Below, piece by piece: positions 7,012 to 14,865 of a DNA stretch of 64,000 bases. The stretch covers positions 1 through 64,000 of IMG/VR virus record IMGVR_UViG_3300046328_001165. One strand, written 5' to 3'. The notes below the pieces were generated by a model, which was given only the letters and a program-made list of their open reading frames with translations, was not told the origin of the DNA and searched no databases. Positions within the stretch are counted from its first letter, which is position 1. Every line of letters starts with the position of its first letter. Source of the stretch: a virus. The translations under genes were made by a program, and so were the position numbers.

Positions 7012-7512
7012 TTAATCAAAAAACTCCGCAATGGTGGTCTCAATTCTTAGACATTCTTCCAGATAGATTTTGTGATACCAAATCAGCGCCGATCGCAGTA
7101 TATCTGCGTGGCAAGGCTCTGGAAAACACCAGCAAATGAGGTTGATATCGCGCTGAGTAACTTCATAAGAGAGGCGAGTAAACCCGCTCTCAACTTGGGC
7201 GACACTGAATTGCTTCCATCCCGAAGCGATTTTCAAGCCTGCTGCTGTAGACAGTTTCATGGGGTCTATAAAACCCCATTGGTCTATTCGGATTTTCTGG
7301 CTTTTCATGTCGAGCCAATGGTTGATGTTCGTGAAAAGCCAGTGCTTGTAAGCCCTGATCACATGATCGCGGTTAGAGCCATTCCTATCCATCTCGTAAG
7401 GGTTGCCGAGATAGGAACCCCTGTCAACCCGAAAGTCGTTAATGCCGAAAGAGAAAGCCCCTCCGCGCATTGATCTGACTGTGATTTGTTTTAATTCTGT
7501 GCTATCGTCCAT
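7012..7512 (-). CDS. DUF4326 domain protein
   Basis: The hallmarks of DUF4326 are present in order: VDRGSYLGNPYEM, then NRDHVIRAYKHWLF, and near residue 130 ICWCFPEPCHADIL, the conserved Cys-Trp-Cys-x-Pro...Cys-His-x-Asp motif. The family is common in phage genomes; its biochemical role is not established. The 166-residue length is somewhat longer than the bare domain because of an insertion around residues 70-115. It leads a run of four tightly packed leftward genes. Confidence 0.7.
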   Translation of the reverse strand: MDDSTELKQITVRSMRGGAFSFGINDFRVDRGSYLGNPYEMDRNGSNRDHVIRAYKHWLFTNINHWLDMKSQKIRIDQWGFIDPMKLSTAAGLKIASGWKQFSVAQVESGFTRLSYEVTQRDINLICWCFPEPCHADILRSALIWYHKIYLEECLRIETTIAEFFD

Positions 7513-7579
7513 AAAGAGTCACATAGTTCTAACGTTACAAAAGAGCGTGTGTTTCGATTCTCCATCTTGTTTTGATTTT

Positions 7580-7606
7580 AACCCAGCTTAGCGGCTGGGT
7601 TTTTTA
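7580..7606 (+). terminator. Intrinsic terminator hairpin, + orientation
   Basis: ACCCAGC-TTAGCG-GCTGGGT (7581-7600) is followed by five more T. The T-run is on the + strand, although all neighbouring genes are leftward, so it would stop antisense or read-through rightward transcription. On the minus strand the stem is not followed by T, but it could still mark the 3' end of the leftward transcript of the 7604-7849 gene. Confidence 0.6.
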
Positions 7607-7849
7607 TTGGAGACCTGTCAAGACGTACTGAGGGCAGAAGCCTTCGTGAAAACACTCAAGTTGCTCGCCTCGTTGATTAAAAAAGATCCACCACTGATTA
7701 ATATCAACAGCGATCGCCTCACTGTCGATATATTTTATTTTTGCGTGAAAACTGGGAAGGGGCTTCTTGGCGAGTCCAGTACCGTCCCACCAGCCAAGCG
7801 GTTTAACCGTGACACTATCCCCGACCGACAATCTCTTTCTTTTAGCCAT
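7604..7849 (-). CDS. Small basic protein, SH3-like (81 aa)
   Basis: The ATG at 7849 is preferred, with AGGAG six bases upstream; an ATG two codons earlier directly abuts that AGGAG. The sequence MAKRKRLSVGDSVTVKPLGW looks like a small beta-barrel start. The rest is aromatic (INQWWIFFNQRG) with two Cys near the end (CFHEGFC). The upstream methylase stop overlaps this gene's first ATG, so the two are coupled and it may be an accessory of the methylase. Function unknown. Confidence 0.55.
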   Translation of the reverse strand: MAKRKRLSVGDSVTVKPLGWWDGTGLAKKPLPSFHAKIKYIDSEAIAVDINQWWIFFNQRGEQLECFHEGFCPQYVLTGLQ

Positions 7850-7851
7850 TT

Positions 7852-8745
7852 TCATCTCCTGTAAAACAATAGTTCGCCAACTCTCTGCCGCTTGGTTGCG
7901 TCAGAATTCATGCAGCCCGATCGCGTTAATTCCGCGATGTCCCAGCCAGTCCAGATTTCGCGGCTCAAAGGCGTATCGCTATTGCTCGCAAATACATGAG
8001 CGCCAAGCTCGTGCAGGCGATCGGCTTCTTGCCTAAGAAGCATTTGCTGATCGCGGCTGAAGCCCTTGGTGGTGTACTTAACAAAAGAATGTTTGGCTAC
8101 TTCTATATACGGAGGATCGAGATAAACCACATCTTTTGGCTGCACGACTTTTAAGGCATCTTCAAAGGGCTGATGGACAATGATCGCTTTCTTTAGTAGG
8201 GTAGAAAGCGCCTCCAGTCTACCCTCTGTGGGGAGGGGTATCCTTTTCTGTGAGCCGAAAGGAACGTTCATCTTTCCTTTTTTATTGACCCTCCACAAGC
8301 TATTGAAGCCTGCTTGAATTAAAAAAACCATTAATGCAGATCGTTCGTATTCGCCAACACACGCATTCTCGTCGTTAAACCGCTTCCGACATTCTATAAA
8401 AAAAGCCTTGCTGTTGGCAGACTCCTTTTTGAAAGGGATAAGCTCTTTAAGTAGCTCAAGGGGATCGTTCTGAATACAGAGCCACAGATGGATCAAATCG
8501 GGGTTACTGTCACTGATAAAAATCTTGCGATCGCCTTTAAATCCATCCGCAAAATGCAAAAACGCGCTGCCAGTTCCCGCAAAAGGATCGTGAAAGTTGC
8601 CAACCCCTTTTTTAAAGTCGATAAATCTGGGTATTGGCTCGTTCGTAAATCTTGCAGGAAAGAACTGAGCAATCTTTGGCATCAACTCGAATTTTCTTCC
8701 GACCCACTTAGTTGGAGGCTCTAGCCCCGTTATTATTTTTGGCAT
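7852..8745 (-). CDS. dam: D12-class N6-adenine DNA methyltransferase (Dam-like)
   Basis: The 297-residue protein has the D12/Dam motif order: KWVGRK at 13-18 (AdoMet-side motif X), DPFAGTGS at 53-60 (motif I), ISDSNPDLI (motif II/III region) and the catalytic DPPY at 210-213. The start at 8745 is kept although it overlaps the upstream gene by 38 bp, because the next Met would lose motif X. Dam enzymes methylate adenine, usually in GATC. That would cover every GATC and GCGATCGC site here and could protect phage DNA from host enzymes. The exact target sequence is not visible from sequence. No good ribosome binding site is seen. Confidence 0.85.
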   Translation of the reverse strand: MPKIITGLEPPTKWVGRKFELMPKIAQFFPARFTNEPIPRFIDFKKGVGNFHDPFAGTGSAFLHFADGFKGDRKIFISDSNPDLIHLWLCIQNDPLELLKELIPFKKESANSKAFFIECRKRFNDENACVGEYERSALMVFLIQAGFNSLWRVNKKGKMNVPFGSQKRIPLPTEGRLEALSTLLKKAIIVHQPFEDALKVVQPKDVVYLDPPYIEVAKHSFVKYTTKGFSRDQQMLLRQEADRLHELGAHVFASNSDTPLSREIWTGWDIAELTRSGCMNSDATKRQRVGELLFYRR

Positions 8746-9073
8746 TTTTAATCTGTTCTATAAATTCTCTGTCTGAGATCGAGCCGCTGTTATGCTGCCT
8801 AATCAGATTGGAAGTAGTGGAAACCGTACAAAGAACCATCAGAATATACTGAGGGACTGTATATTTTGGGCTGCGATGATCGGAAAGCTGCTTGGTTAGT
8901 AGCTCATGAACTTTTGAAGTAACTTTCAGCATTTTCGAGTTTGTGGACTCCAAAATGCATTCCCTGACAAGGCTTGCGACCTCCTCAGAAATTGAGGCTG
9001 GTATAAAATCTGGTAAATCGGAGCCTTTTAATCTCGCGATCGCCACCTTTGTGTCGTGACTAGAATTTCCCAT
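8708..9073 (-). CDS. Hypothetical protein (121 aa) preceding the methylase
   Basis: Unrecognised helical protein. It has Ser/Thr-rich ends and a central helical region (EEVASLVRECILESTNSKML, then VTSKVHELLTKQLSDH). It has one short hydrophobic stretch (YILMVLCTVSTTSNL) that is borderline for a membrane segment. It is first in the leftward operon starting at the 9074-9250 control region, and its C-terminus overlaps the methylase start, so it may be co-regulated with or modulate the methylase. Confidence 0.55.
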   Translation of the reverse strand: MGNSSHDTKVAIARLKGSDLPDFIPASISEEVASLVRECILESTNSKMLKVTSKVHELLTKQLSDHRSPKYTVPQYILMVLCTVSTTSNLIRQHNSGSISDREFIEQIKNAKNNNGARASN

Positions 9074-9250
9074 GAAACATTTTCGTTTTTAGTGTACTCT
9101 TGTACTAGATACGTGTTCCATATATGGATACCATAAAAGTATACCATGTATAACGAAAGAAATCACAGTATTCGCTAATCAGCCAACAAAAAGCTTAGTT
9201 TGGCAAAGCTACTCAATCCTTGGAGTACTCCCTCATGAGGATTTGTCTCA
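9074..9250. promoter_or_regulatory. Divergent control region with palindrome TCCATATATGGA
   Basis: This gap lies between the leftward methylase operon and the first rightward structural-type gene. It holds a 12-bp perfect palindrome TCCATATATGGA (9117-9128) and two direct copies of ATACCAT (9128-9134, 9141-9147), plus a paired GTACT. These look like regulator sites close to a leftward promoter. GAGG at 9236-9239 is the ribosome binding site candidate for the rightward gene. No promoter hexamer pair is convincing. Confidence 0.4.
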
Positions 9251-9979
9251 ATGCCATCACCTTATAGCCCCGATCCTGCGGCTCAAGCGCTTTCGTCGCT
9301 TACCTATAGTCAAACCGAAAACGTATCTACTCCGACAACTCTGGCTTTAGTTGCTCAAGCTAGCGCAAACTTCGTTGGCTCCAACAAGCGCAATACCATT
9401 GACCATTACCTGTCATTTAATCCTCTCGCGATCGCGCAGGTTTCTACCTTTACTTTTACCTGCTCAGCACCCACTGCGGCTGATGTCCTCAAGACGGTCG
9501 TAACCGACGGATCTGCGAGTCCCAAAACCCGCGAATTGGATTACATCCTCCAAGCTGGCGACACCCCCGCCGACATTGTTGAGATTCTGTTGGCTATGCT
9601 CAACATGAACCCCTACTTGTCCGCCAGTACTGAGTCACTCGCTAGTCCTTATCTGATTACCGTTAACTCAGTAATCCCTGGTCAAGCACACACAGTTGAA
9701 GTTACCGAAACGGGCACTTCGATGACGATTTCCCCAACCACCATCGCAACCCCTGCAAGTGGAGTGCCAAACTACGGAAAGATCTTCACAACGAATATCA
9801 CCGCCTCCGTATCTCCTGTTTCCACTTCAAGCCCTGATGCTTATTTTCAGGTGAACGTGGATATGCAACCCTTCGACGGCGCTCAGCCAGTCCCTGCGAG
9901 CACAAGTGGTATCATCGCTCTAGCCCCACTGAAGCACTCGCGAACCATCAAGGCATTACGTGCTGCCCGTGGAGTCTAG
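9251..9979 (+). CDS. Probable virion-associated protein (242 aa)
   Basis: No named family. The composition, rich in Ala/Ser/Thr/Pro and poor in Lys, with beta-type repeats, is that of phage structural proteins. The centre (DTPADIVEILLAMLNMNP, then YLITVNSVIPGQAHTVEV and ISPTTIAT) follows the same pattern as the protein encoded at 32852-33724, which lies between scaffold and capsid genes. This suggests a shared decoration-type domain. The C-terminus is basic (HSRTIKALRAARGV). It heads the rightward operon after the control region. No signal peptide or membrane segment. Confidence 0.55.
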   Translation: MPSPYSPDPAAQALSSLTYSQTENVSTPTTLALVAQASANFVGSNKRNTIDHYLSFNPLAIAQVSTFTFTCSAPTAADVLKTVVTDGSASPKTRELDYILQAGDTPADIVEILLAMLNMNPYLSASTESLASPYLITVNSVIPGQAHTVEVTETGTSMTISPTTIATPASGVPNYGKIFTTNITASVSPVSTSSPDAYFQVNVDMQPFDGAQPVPASTSGIIALAPLKHSRTIKALRAARGV

Positions 9980-10718
9980 ATCGCTTGACGATATGGTTTT
10001 CTACCGCGCTTGGCTCTCTTTGGAGCCAAGTCGGTTAGTCTCGGCATATCCATCTTTGGGTGCGATCGCCATTTCTGAGCAGGAGGTCTTTCGGGATACC
10101 TGCTCAGACAAAATGTTTTTTGGCAAAATGAGATCGCGGGAATCGATCGCGGTGAAGATGCTAGTAGTCGCTTTATCGTTTGAAGTGTCCAACAGTGCGG
10201 AGATTGTTGCGATCGCTTCTGGCACGGACTACAAAGTTTACAAAAATTACAAGCAACGATATTTATTTCAGGCGAACGTTAGCCAAGACGGGACGGGCAG
10301 GCTAGAACCCACTCAAAGGCTAAGCACTAATTACAGAGTTGATACAACCGATCAGCCTAGAGTGCTTTGTGACAGTATTTCCCTGCGGATTGTCGATGAG
10401 TACGCCGAGGGTAATGAAGTGGCGATCGCGCCCGATGGCACATTTCAGGTCAACAGGAGCTTTTATGGGAAGAGAATTGTCGCTCAAATGGCAGTTGTTT
10501 TGGTGGACGATGTTGTTGTTAGCTCTAATTTGCCCTTACCCGCAATTGAGTTAAACCTTGTGGGCATAAAAGAAGAATTGCCGTATCATGTGGTTATCAG
10601 TAATGTTCTGCCCGTCATTGAGGCGTTTGATGCCGACGCGCAGAGCATTACTCTGAGGCTCGCTTTCGATAACCACAACGTAGCTGTAAGTGCCCTTAAT
10701 CTACCCACAAAAAATTAG
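9960..10718 (+). CDS. Hypothetical protein (252 aa)
   Basis: Unrecognised. It starts at GTG 9960, chosen because AAGG lies six bases upstream; an ATG at 9993 is the alternative, losing 11 residues. It overlaps the previous gene by 20 bp. The first third contains residues created by translated HIP1 sites. The second half is beta-rich and acidic (LCDSISLRIVDEYAEGNEV, then VVLVDDVVVSSNLPLPAIEL), suggesting a structural or scaffold-like role. It is followed by another overlapping gene. Confidence 0.5.
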   Translation: MLPVESRSLDDMVFYRAWLSLEPSRLVSAYPSLGAIAISEQEVFRDTCSDKMFFGKMRSRESIAVKMLVVALSFEVSNSAEIVAIASGTDYKVYKNYKQRYLFQANVSQDGTGRLEPTQRLSTNYRVDTTDQPRVLCDSISLRIVDEYAEGNEVAIAPDGTFQVNRSFYGKRIVAQMAVVLVDDVVVSSNLPLPAIELNLVGIKEELPYHVVISNVLPVIEAFDADAQSITLRLAFDNHNVAVSALNLPTKN

Positions 10719-11424
10719 CTATGAGGACGATTCGTGGGAGTTTATCCGCGAACCGTCTTTCTATACGCGGTTTGAACTAACCCCCGTTATCGATGACATG
10801 CTGGACCTTATCAAAGGTGTGCCAGTGTACCCCCCAAACGCAATCCTCAAGGACGATATTACGGTTCATCAGTTCTTGGTTTATCGATCGCGCAAGCATT
10901 TGGAGGCGATCGCACTAATATTTCGCCGCACTCAGCCCGACAGTCTTTTACTTTTTGACAACCTCACAACGCAGTCTCGGCACGACTTCTTTTTTTGCAC
11001 CGAACCTGTAAAACCAGTTGGCTACGATCAGGAGATGCCTGGTTTATCGCAGTTGCAGTTATTGATGGGGCTAACCTACCCCGCAAAGCAAAGTCGCCAG
11101 CCCAAACAGTCCAAAGAAAAAGCTTCTGCGCCATTATCGACAGGAAATTTAGATGCTCGTATCATTGCCGCAGTTCACCTAAATTTCAAAGGGTCGGGCG
11201 ATACCGTACTCAAAAGCTTCGGCATGGGCATGGTCATGGACATTCTTGAGGAAGCCGCAAATCTTCAGCGAGACCCCAAAGATGTCGATAAAGATCAAAA
11301 ATTCCCGACTACTTCGCGAACCGTTTTGGTTGGCAAGATCGATCGGGAATTTTGGGAAGAGATTAAGGATGATGTTTTGACTGCTTTACGCGATCGTGGA
11401 GTTGACTTTCCAGATGGCTTCTAA
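10690..11424 (+). CDS. Hypothetical protein (244 aa)
   Basis: Unrecognised. It starts at GTG 10690, overlapping the previous gene by 29 bp. The N-terminal half is globular with many aromatics (SWEFIREPSFYTRFELTPVI). A Ser/Lys/Gln-rich linker at about residues 135-150 joins it to a C-terminal domain (LDARIIAAVHLNFKGSGDTV, then DREFWEEIKDDVLTALRDRG). The context, between early genes and the portal, is where terminase subunits often lie, but no Walker A or nuclease motif is present, so it is not a large terminase. Confidence 0.5.
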   Translation: MPLIYPQKISYEDDSWEFIREPSFYTRFELTPVIDDMLDLIKGVPVYPPNAILKDDITVHQFLVYRSRKHLEAIALIFRRTQPDSLLLFDNLTTQSRHDFFFCTEPVKPVGYDQEMPGLSQLQLLMGLTYPAKQSRQPKQSKEKASAPLSTGNLDARIIAAVHLNFKGSGDTVLKSFGMGMVMDILEEAANLQRDPKDVDKDQKFPTTSRTVLVGKIDREFWEEIKDDVLTALRDRGVDFPDGF

Positions 11425-11708
11425 GCATCCATTAAAAATCGAAATGTGCGCTCCTTTAAAAGCGCTGAAGCTTCCTCATGGTCAATCTCGTAGAGATCTT
11501 CGTATACACCATAAGAGTATTCTTCTAAATAGATTTTACCTTTGCATCGGAATAGGCGAACACTGCCATCCGAGAAGTTTATATTAAACGAAGGATAGTC
11601 ATGGATCTGGTCTGGATGGATATCGTGTTCGCGGCGGTAATCAAGCAGGCGAACTTCGTCGGGGTCGTGAGTAGTCGCATCGTCTCTAGTGAATAGTCTT
11701 GTTTTCAT
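11421..11708 (-). CDS. Hypothetical protein (95 aa), leftward single gene
   Basis: The start is set at ATG 11708 (MKTRLFTRDDATTHDP); a longer reading upstream would add 21 residues encoded by AT- and HIP1-rich intergenic DNA. The product is acidic and aromatic, with a beta-like stretch FNINFSDGSVRLFRCKGKIY and a C-terminal helix. It converges on the preceding rightward gene with a 4-bp overlap and no terminator between. Function unknown. Confidence 0.5.
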   Translation of the reverse strand: MKTRLFTRDDATTHDPDEVRLLDYRREHDIHPDQIHDYPSFNINFSDGSVRLFRCKGKIYLEEYSYGVYEDLYEIDHEEASALLKERTFRFLMDA

Positions 11709-11831
11709 TTTGTTCTGATTATTTTTTAAAGCGATCGCCAGTATCTCGCCGCGTATCCTTACACTTGTCACCAGCGGTGTTCTTCCTGCCGATTGAGACT
11801 TGGCGATCGCTTAATTAATATAACTCGAATC

Positions 11832-11842
11832 TGTGGTAGTAT
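11832..11842 (+). promoter_or_regulatory. Candidate extended -10 promoter TGTGGTAGTAT
   Basis: TGTGGTAGTAT followed by CAAG lies 28 bp before the ATG of the 11870 gene. The same 11-mer followed by TCAAG lies at 30195-30205, 24 bp before another rightward operon start. TAGTAT with an upstream TGG fits an extended -10. No good -35 is seen. Confidence 0.35.
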
Positions 11843-11869
11843 CAAGTCAAATATTTCGCGATCGCTGCA

Positions 11870-12352
11870 ATGCTTACACCAACATCGATAACCCAATCGA
11901 TAAACCTCTTTATTGCCCACATCGTAAGTGAGCTGCATTTGGATACCGATGGCGATTATTACAACGTGATTGCCGACGAGATAGTTGGTGTTGCATCGAT
12001 CGGCAGTTTTGGGCGCGATCGGGATCGCCCTGACAGCCCTAACCGAAAGTATTTCACTCAAAAGATTGAAGTACTCGCGATTAAAGGGTATGTCACTGAA
12101 CAGGAATACAAGAATAAGGTTCCTGTTGAGCTAATAATGCTTCCGAGCACGATCGCGAAATACAATGCGGTAAAAATTCCCGACCCTAATTTTTATGGGG
12201 TCAGGTGGGATGGAGAGGATATAACCCCAGTACCTCGCCAGCTACTAAGAAACCAGTATGACGAATCACCTGAATGGATAATAGACATTCCTTTTGGGGT
12301 GGTTCTCCATTACCAAACAAACGTGAACAAAAACGGAGAATACATTGACTAA
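11870..12352 (+). CDS. Hypothetical protein (160 aa)
   Basis: The rightward frame is chosen over an antisense frame in the same place because of its composition and its fit to the operon. It begins with a helical segment (SINLFIAHIVSELHL), then a mixed alpha/beta domain with several Asp/Tyr and a C-terminal part with PRQLLRNQYDESPEWIIDIP. No family is recognised. Its end overlaps the TTG start of the next gene by 8 bp, with GGAG in its own last codons serving that gene. Confidence 0.55.
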   Translation: MLTPTSITQSINLFIAHIVSELHLDTDGDYYNVIADEIVGVASIGSFGRDRDRPDSPNRKYFTQKIEVLAIKGYVTEQEYKNKVPVELIMLPSTIAKYNAVKIPDPNFYGVRWDGEDITPVPRQLLRNQYDESPEWIIDIPFGVVLHYQTNVNKNGEYID

Positions 12353-13091
12353 TACCATCACAGTGCGCGGCGTTGAGTACCCTTTTATCTCTGGAGAAGC
12401 CGCTCTCGACCCTGCCACCAAAATTATTTGGTCTCTACTAAAAATTTCGTCACCCAAAGCCTATGAAAGCGCTTTACTGACAAGAGATCCTGTTTCTGCA
12501 TTTCAAGCGCTGAACCTTGGAACGGATAACAGTGAACTGAGTTCACTTCTTCTTTACTCGCTAAATCTTGATACTGAGATTGAATCAGATCCAGTGAAGA
12601 ACCCTCGCGTTGCGCTGGAGAAGAATCTGAGAAAGTTAATCCCCTCTTTGCCCGAAGGTCTTGGGGCAACCGAGCTGATCGAATTCATTAATGCGGTGCT
12701 CCCCGATAAAGAGGAACCAACAGAAGTAACGCCAGAGATGATCGCTGTAGCCGAATACGTTGAACAGCTAGACGAAAAGCTTGCCCAAGTTATTGATCTG
12801 GCTCGAAATGTTGTTGAGTCTGAGGAGCCGACGTTGGAGGAGATCGTTGGTCGCGAAGTTTCCCCAGAAGAACTTACTGCGTTAGAGATTGAGGGTAAGC
12901 CTCTTGAAGATGCGATCGCTGCGCCACTGATACCAATCTCTGACACCGAGTTGGCTAAGCTTGGCGTAGATCTTGTCACCATCGACGAGGAGGCTATTCA
13001 ATTAGCTCTAGCGGAGCAGAGAGCTAACCGCCTTACCGTAGTCAGCTCTCCCGCGCCAACAGATATCGACGAGCTAGAAGATACGCTGTAG
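12345..13091 (+). CDS. Acidic hypothetical protein (248 aa)
   Basis: It starts with TTG at 12345, supported by GGAG six bases upstream. The N-terminal part resembles a small globular domain (ITVRGVEYPFISGEAALDP). The rest is very rich in Glu/Asp/Pro/Leu, with long predicted helices (EYVEQLDEKLAQVIDLARNV), as in tail-assembly chaperones or scaffold-type proteins. No family can be named. It is the last gene before a copy of the 14-bp motif and a strong terminator. Confidence 0.55.
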   Translation: MTNTITVRGVEYPFISGEAALDPATKIIWSLLKISSPKAYESALLTRDPVSAFQALNLGTDNSELSSLLLYSLNLDTEIESDPVKNPRVALEKNLRKLIPSLPEGLGATELIEFINAVLPDKEEPTEVTPEMIAVAEYVEQLDEKLAQVIDLARNVVESEEPTLEEIVGREVSPEELTALEIEGKPLEDAIAAPLIPISDTELAKLGVDLVTIDEEAIQLALAEQRANRLTVVSSPAPTDIDELEDTL

Positions 13092-13105
13092 ATTCCGATC
13101 TGAAT
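13092..13105 (+). repeat. Copy 2 of ATTCCGATCTGAAT, between stop codon and terminator
   Basis: Exact copy beginning right after the stop codon of the 12345 gene and ending five bases before the terminator stem. Confidence 0.8.
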
Positions 13106-13110
13106 TACTC

Positions 13111-13148
13111 AAAACGGGGCTGCGCTTGCAGCCCCGTTTTGCTTTTTT
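13111..13148 (+). terminator. Strong intrinsic terminator
   Basis: A 13-bp perfect stem (AAAACGGGGCTGC and its complement) has loop GCTT and is followed by GC and six T. It ends the 9251-13091 transcript and isolates the portal gene. Confidence 0.9.
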
Positions 13149-13157
13149 AGCAAGTGC

Positions 13158-13216
13158 ACATATTTAGGTAGCGATCGCGTGTCAGATGGGTGTACGCGAT
13201 CGCTACCTAAATATGT
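13158..13216. promoter_or_regulatory. 23-bp perfect inverted repeat covering the portal start codon
   Basis: Arms 13158-13180 and 13194-13216 are exact reverse complements, separated by 13 bp. Each arm contains a HIP1 octamer. The probable portal start ATG (13213-13215) is inside the right arm, and an upstream in-frame ATG (13186) is in the loop. As RNA the stem would hide the start; as DNA it could be an operator. Confidence 0.75.
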
Positions 13217-14853
13217 CTGAAACAGATTACACCCAAGCTTATATACGCAACGATGGAGCCATTATTGATGCGCTCTACAAAGCTGAGTACGAGGACGACA
13301 TTCAAGCCCAAAATGAGTTGGGTATTGACAGTGCAGGCGATCGGCGAAGACTGAGCAACAGGGCGCTAGAGGAGCTGTCTAGGGATTGGCTTGGCAAAAA
13401 GATTTGTTCGATATTCCCTGACGAAGCGACGAGGAAGTGGACAGAAGTAGCGATACCAAAGGACAAGGATCGCAAAATCGCAACAGCTTTTGAAGAATAC
13501 GAAGAAAGACTAGGAGCGAAATACAAGTTCAACAAAGCTGATTGGCTAGCAAACCTCTATGGCGGCTCAGCCATTTTGATTAACCTTGACGATGGACTGC
13601 CCCCCGAAAAACCAGTTGACACGACCAAGATTAAGACCATTAAGGGTATTTACGATCTTGACAGAGAAGACATCCGCCCGTATTTCCCAAACCTTGACGC
13701 TCCATCGGATGATCCTGAATTCTACCAAATCTTTTATTCTCAAGAGTCAAAATCAAAGCTGGAAAAATTGGGGGGAGATTACAAAGCCTTCAATCTTGTT
13801 CACAAATCAAGGGTTGTCCGCTTCGATGGTTCTCGTTTACCTCCAAGACTGCTGGCATCAACAGGCGGGTGGGGCGATCCACTGATTGTTTCGGCATTAA
13901 GGGAGATTGCTCGCTATACAAAAATATCCGACGCAATGGCGGAGATGATTCAGGATCACACGATTCTGCTTCATAAAATGAAGAATCTACAAAACCTGAT
14001 CAAGCAAAATATTGCCCAAGAAAAGGCGGCGGCTGGGGGGTCTACACCATCTGTTAACGGAGTCCCCAAGGTTTTGACTGTGCTCTCGGAACAGTTCCGA
14101 GCGATGAAGGTGCAGATAAGAAAAATGGGCGCGGTCTCCGTGGACTCGGAAGATGATCTTACCTACTTAGTCCGAAACTACCAAGGCTTATCGGATATAA
14201 AAGCGGGTTTTCAGGAGGATCTTGTTGCGGCTCTCGACATACCTTACACTATGATTTTTGGGCGTGGACCAAAGGGGCTAGCAGCAGGTGGTACGGGTGA
14301 GACGGAAGATCAGGTTTGGTCAAAGACCGTAGCTGTGTATCAGGAGAAGAACTACCGCTATCGCAAATTGGATATGCTTTACAAGTATATTTGGCTTGCT
14401 CAAGACGGTCCTACTAAAGGCAAAATCCCTGAAGGCTGGTCTTACACTTTTAAGCCTCTTTACGTTGACAGCCGCAAAGACGCGGTGGCAAATGAAACCG
14501 CTCACACAAATATGCTTATTGCTTTACAAACCCAGTCTGGGGCGATCACCAAAGACGAGGTTAGAGCCAGTCTTTATGGTGGTGGCGATTATTCGTACAT
14601 GGTGTCTCTTGATAACGAGGCTTGGGAAAAACAAAAGGAGGAAGAGGAATTAGCTAAACAGCGCCAAGAGGAGCTGGAGGCTCTGCAAGCCTACGGTGGT
14701 GACGAGACTGGAGGCTATTTTGGTGGGTCAGACCCTGCTCAGGGTGGTGCTACTAAGCAGGATTCCCTTTCGGCTATAGATATTGCATCTAACCTGTTTA
14801 AGGATCTTGATTCCCCGTTTGCTAAGATGTGGATTAGCGATCCCCTGAAGTAG
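13213..14853 (+). CDS. Phage portal protein, DUF1073 family
   Basis: This protein of about 546 residues matches the DUF1073 portal family. Features are VHKSRVVRFDG, then GGWGDP and the long helical segment with MIQDHTILLHKMKNLQNLI. A VRNYQGLSDIKAGFQEDL region and the PYTMIFGRGPKGLAAGG loop follow, and then FKPLYVDSRKDAVANETAH. Twelve copies normally form the DNA entry ring at one capsid vertex. The start is uncertain: ATG 13186 adds nine residues, but neither ATG has a clear ribosome binding site and both fall in the inverted repeat. The C-terminal 60 residues are Gln/Glu/Gly-rich and lack the His-x-Thr motifs of Acb1-type nucleases sometimes joined to this family. Confidence 0.85.
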   Translation: MSETDYTQAYIRNDGAIIDALYKAEYEDDIQAQNELGIDSAGDRRRLSNRALEELSRDWLGKKICSIFPDEATRKWTEVAIPKDKDRKIATAFEEYEERLGAKYKFNKADWLANLYGGSAILINLDDGLPPEKPVDTTKIKTIKGIYDLDREDIRPYFPNLDAPSDDPEFYQIFYSQESKSKLEKLGGDYKAFNLVHKSRVVRFDGSRLPPRLLASTGGWGDPLIVSALREIARYTKISDAMAEMIQDHTILLHKMKNLQNLIKQNIAQEKAAAGGSTPSVNGVPKVLTVLSEQFRAMKVQIRKMGAVSVDSEDDLTYLVRNYQGLSDIKAGFQEDLVAALDIPYTMIFGRGPKGLAAGGTGETEDQVWSKTVAVYQEKNYRYRKLDMLYKYIWLAQDGPTKGKIPEGWSYTFKPLYVDSRKDAVANETAHTNMLIALQTQSGAITKDEVRASLYGGGDYSYMVSLDNEAWEKQKEEEELAKQRQEELEALQAYGGDETGGYFGGSDPAQGGATKQDSLSAIDIASNLFKDLDSPFAKMWISDPLK

Positions 14854-14865
14854 GCGGAGGAACAG

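Noticed and set aside
11768-12061. Leftward frame opposite the start of the 11870 gene
   Set aside because: The rightward frame has better composition, a likely promoter and a coupled downstream gene.
13213-14853. Acb1-type anti-CBASS domain in the DUF1073 portal
   Set aside because: The C-terminal region lacks the His-x-Thr/Ser pairs of Acb1 and is a Gln/Glu/Gly-rich tail; the protein reads as a plain portal.
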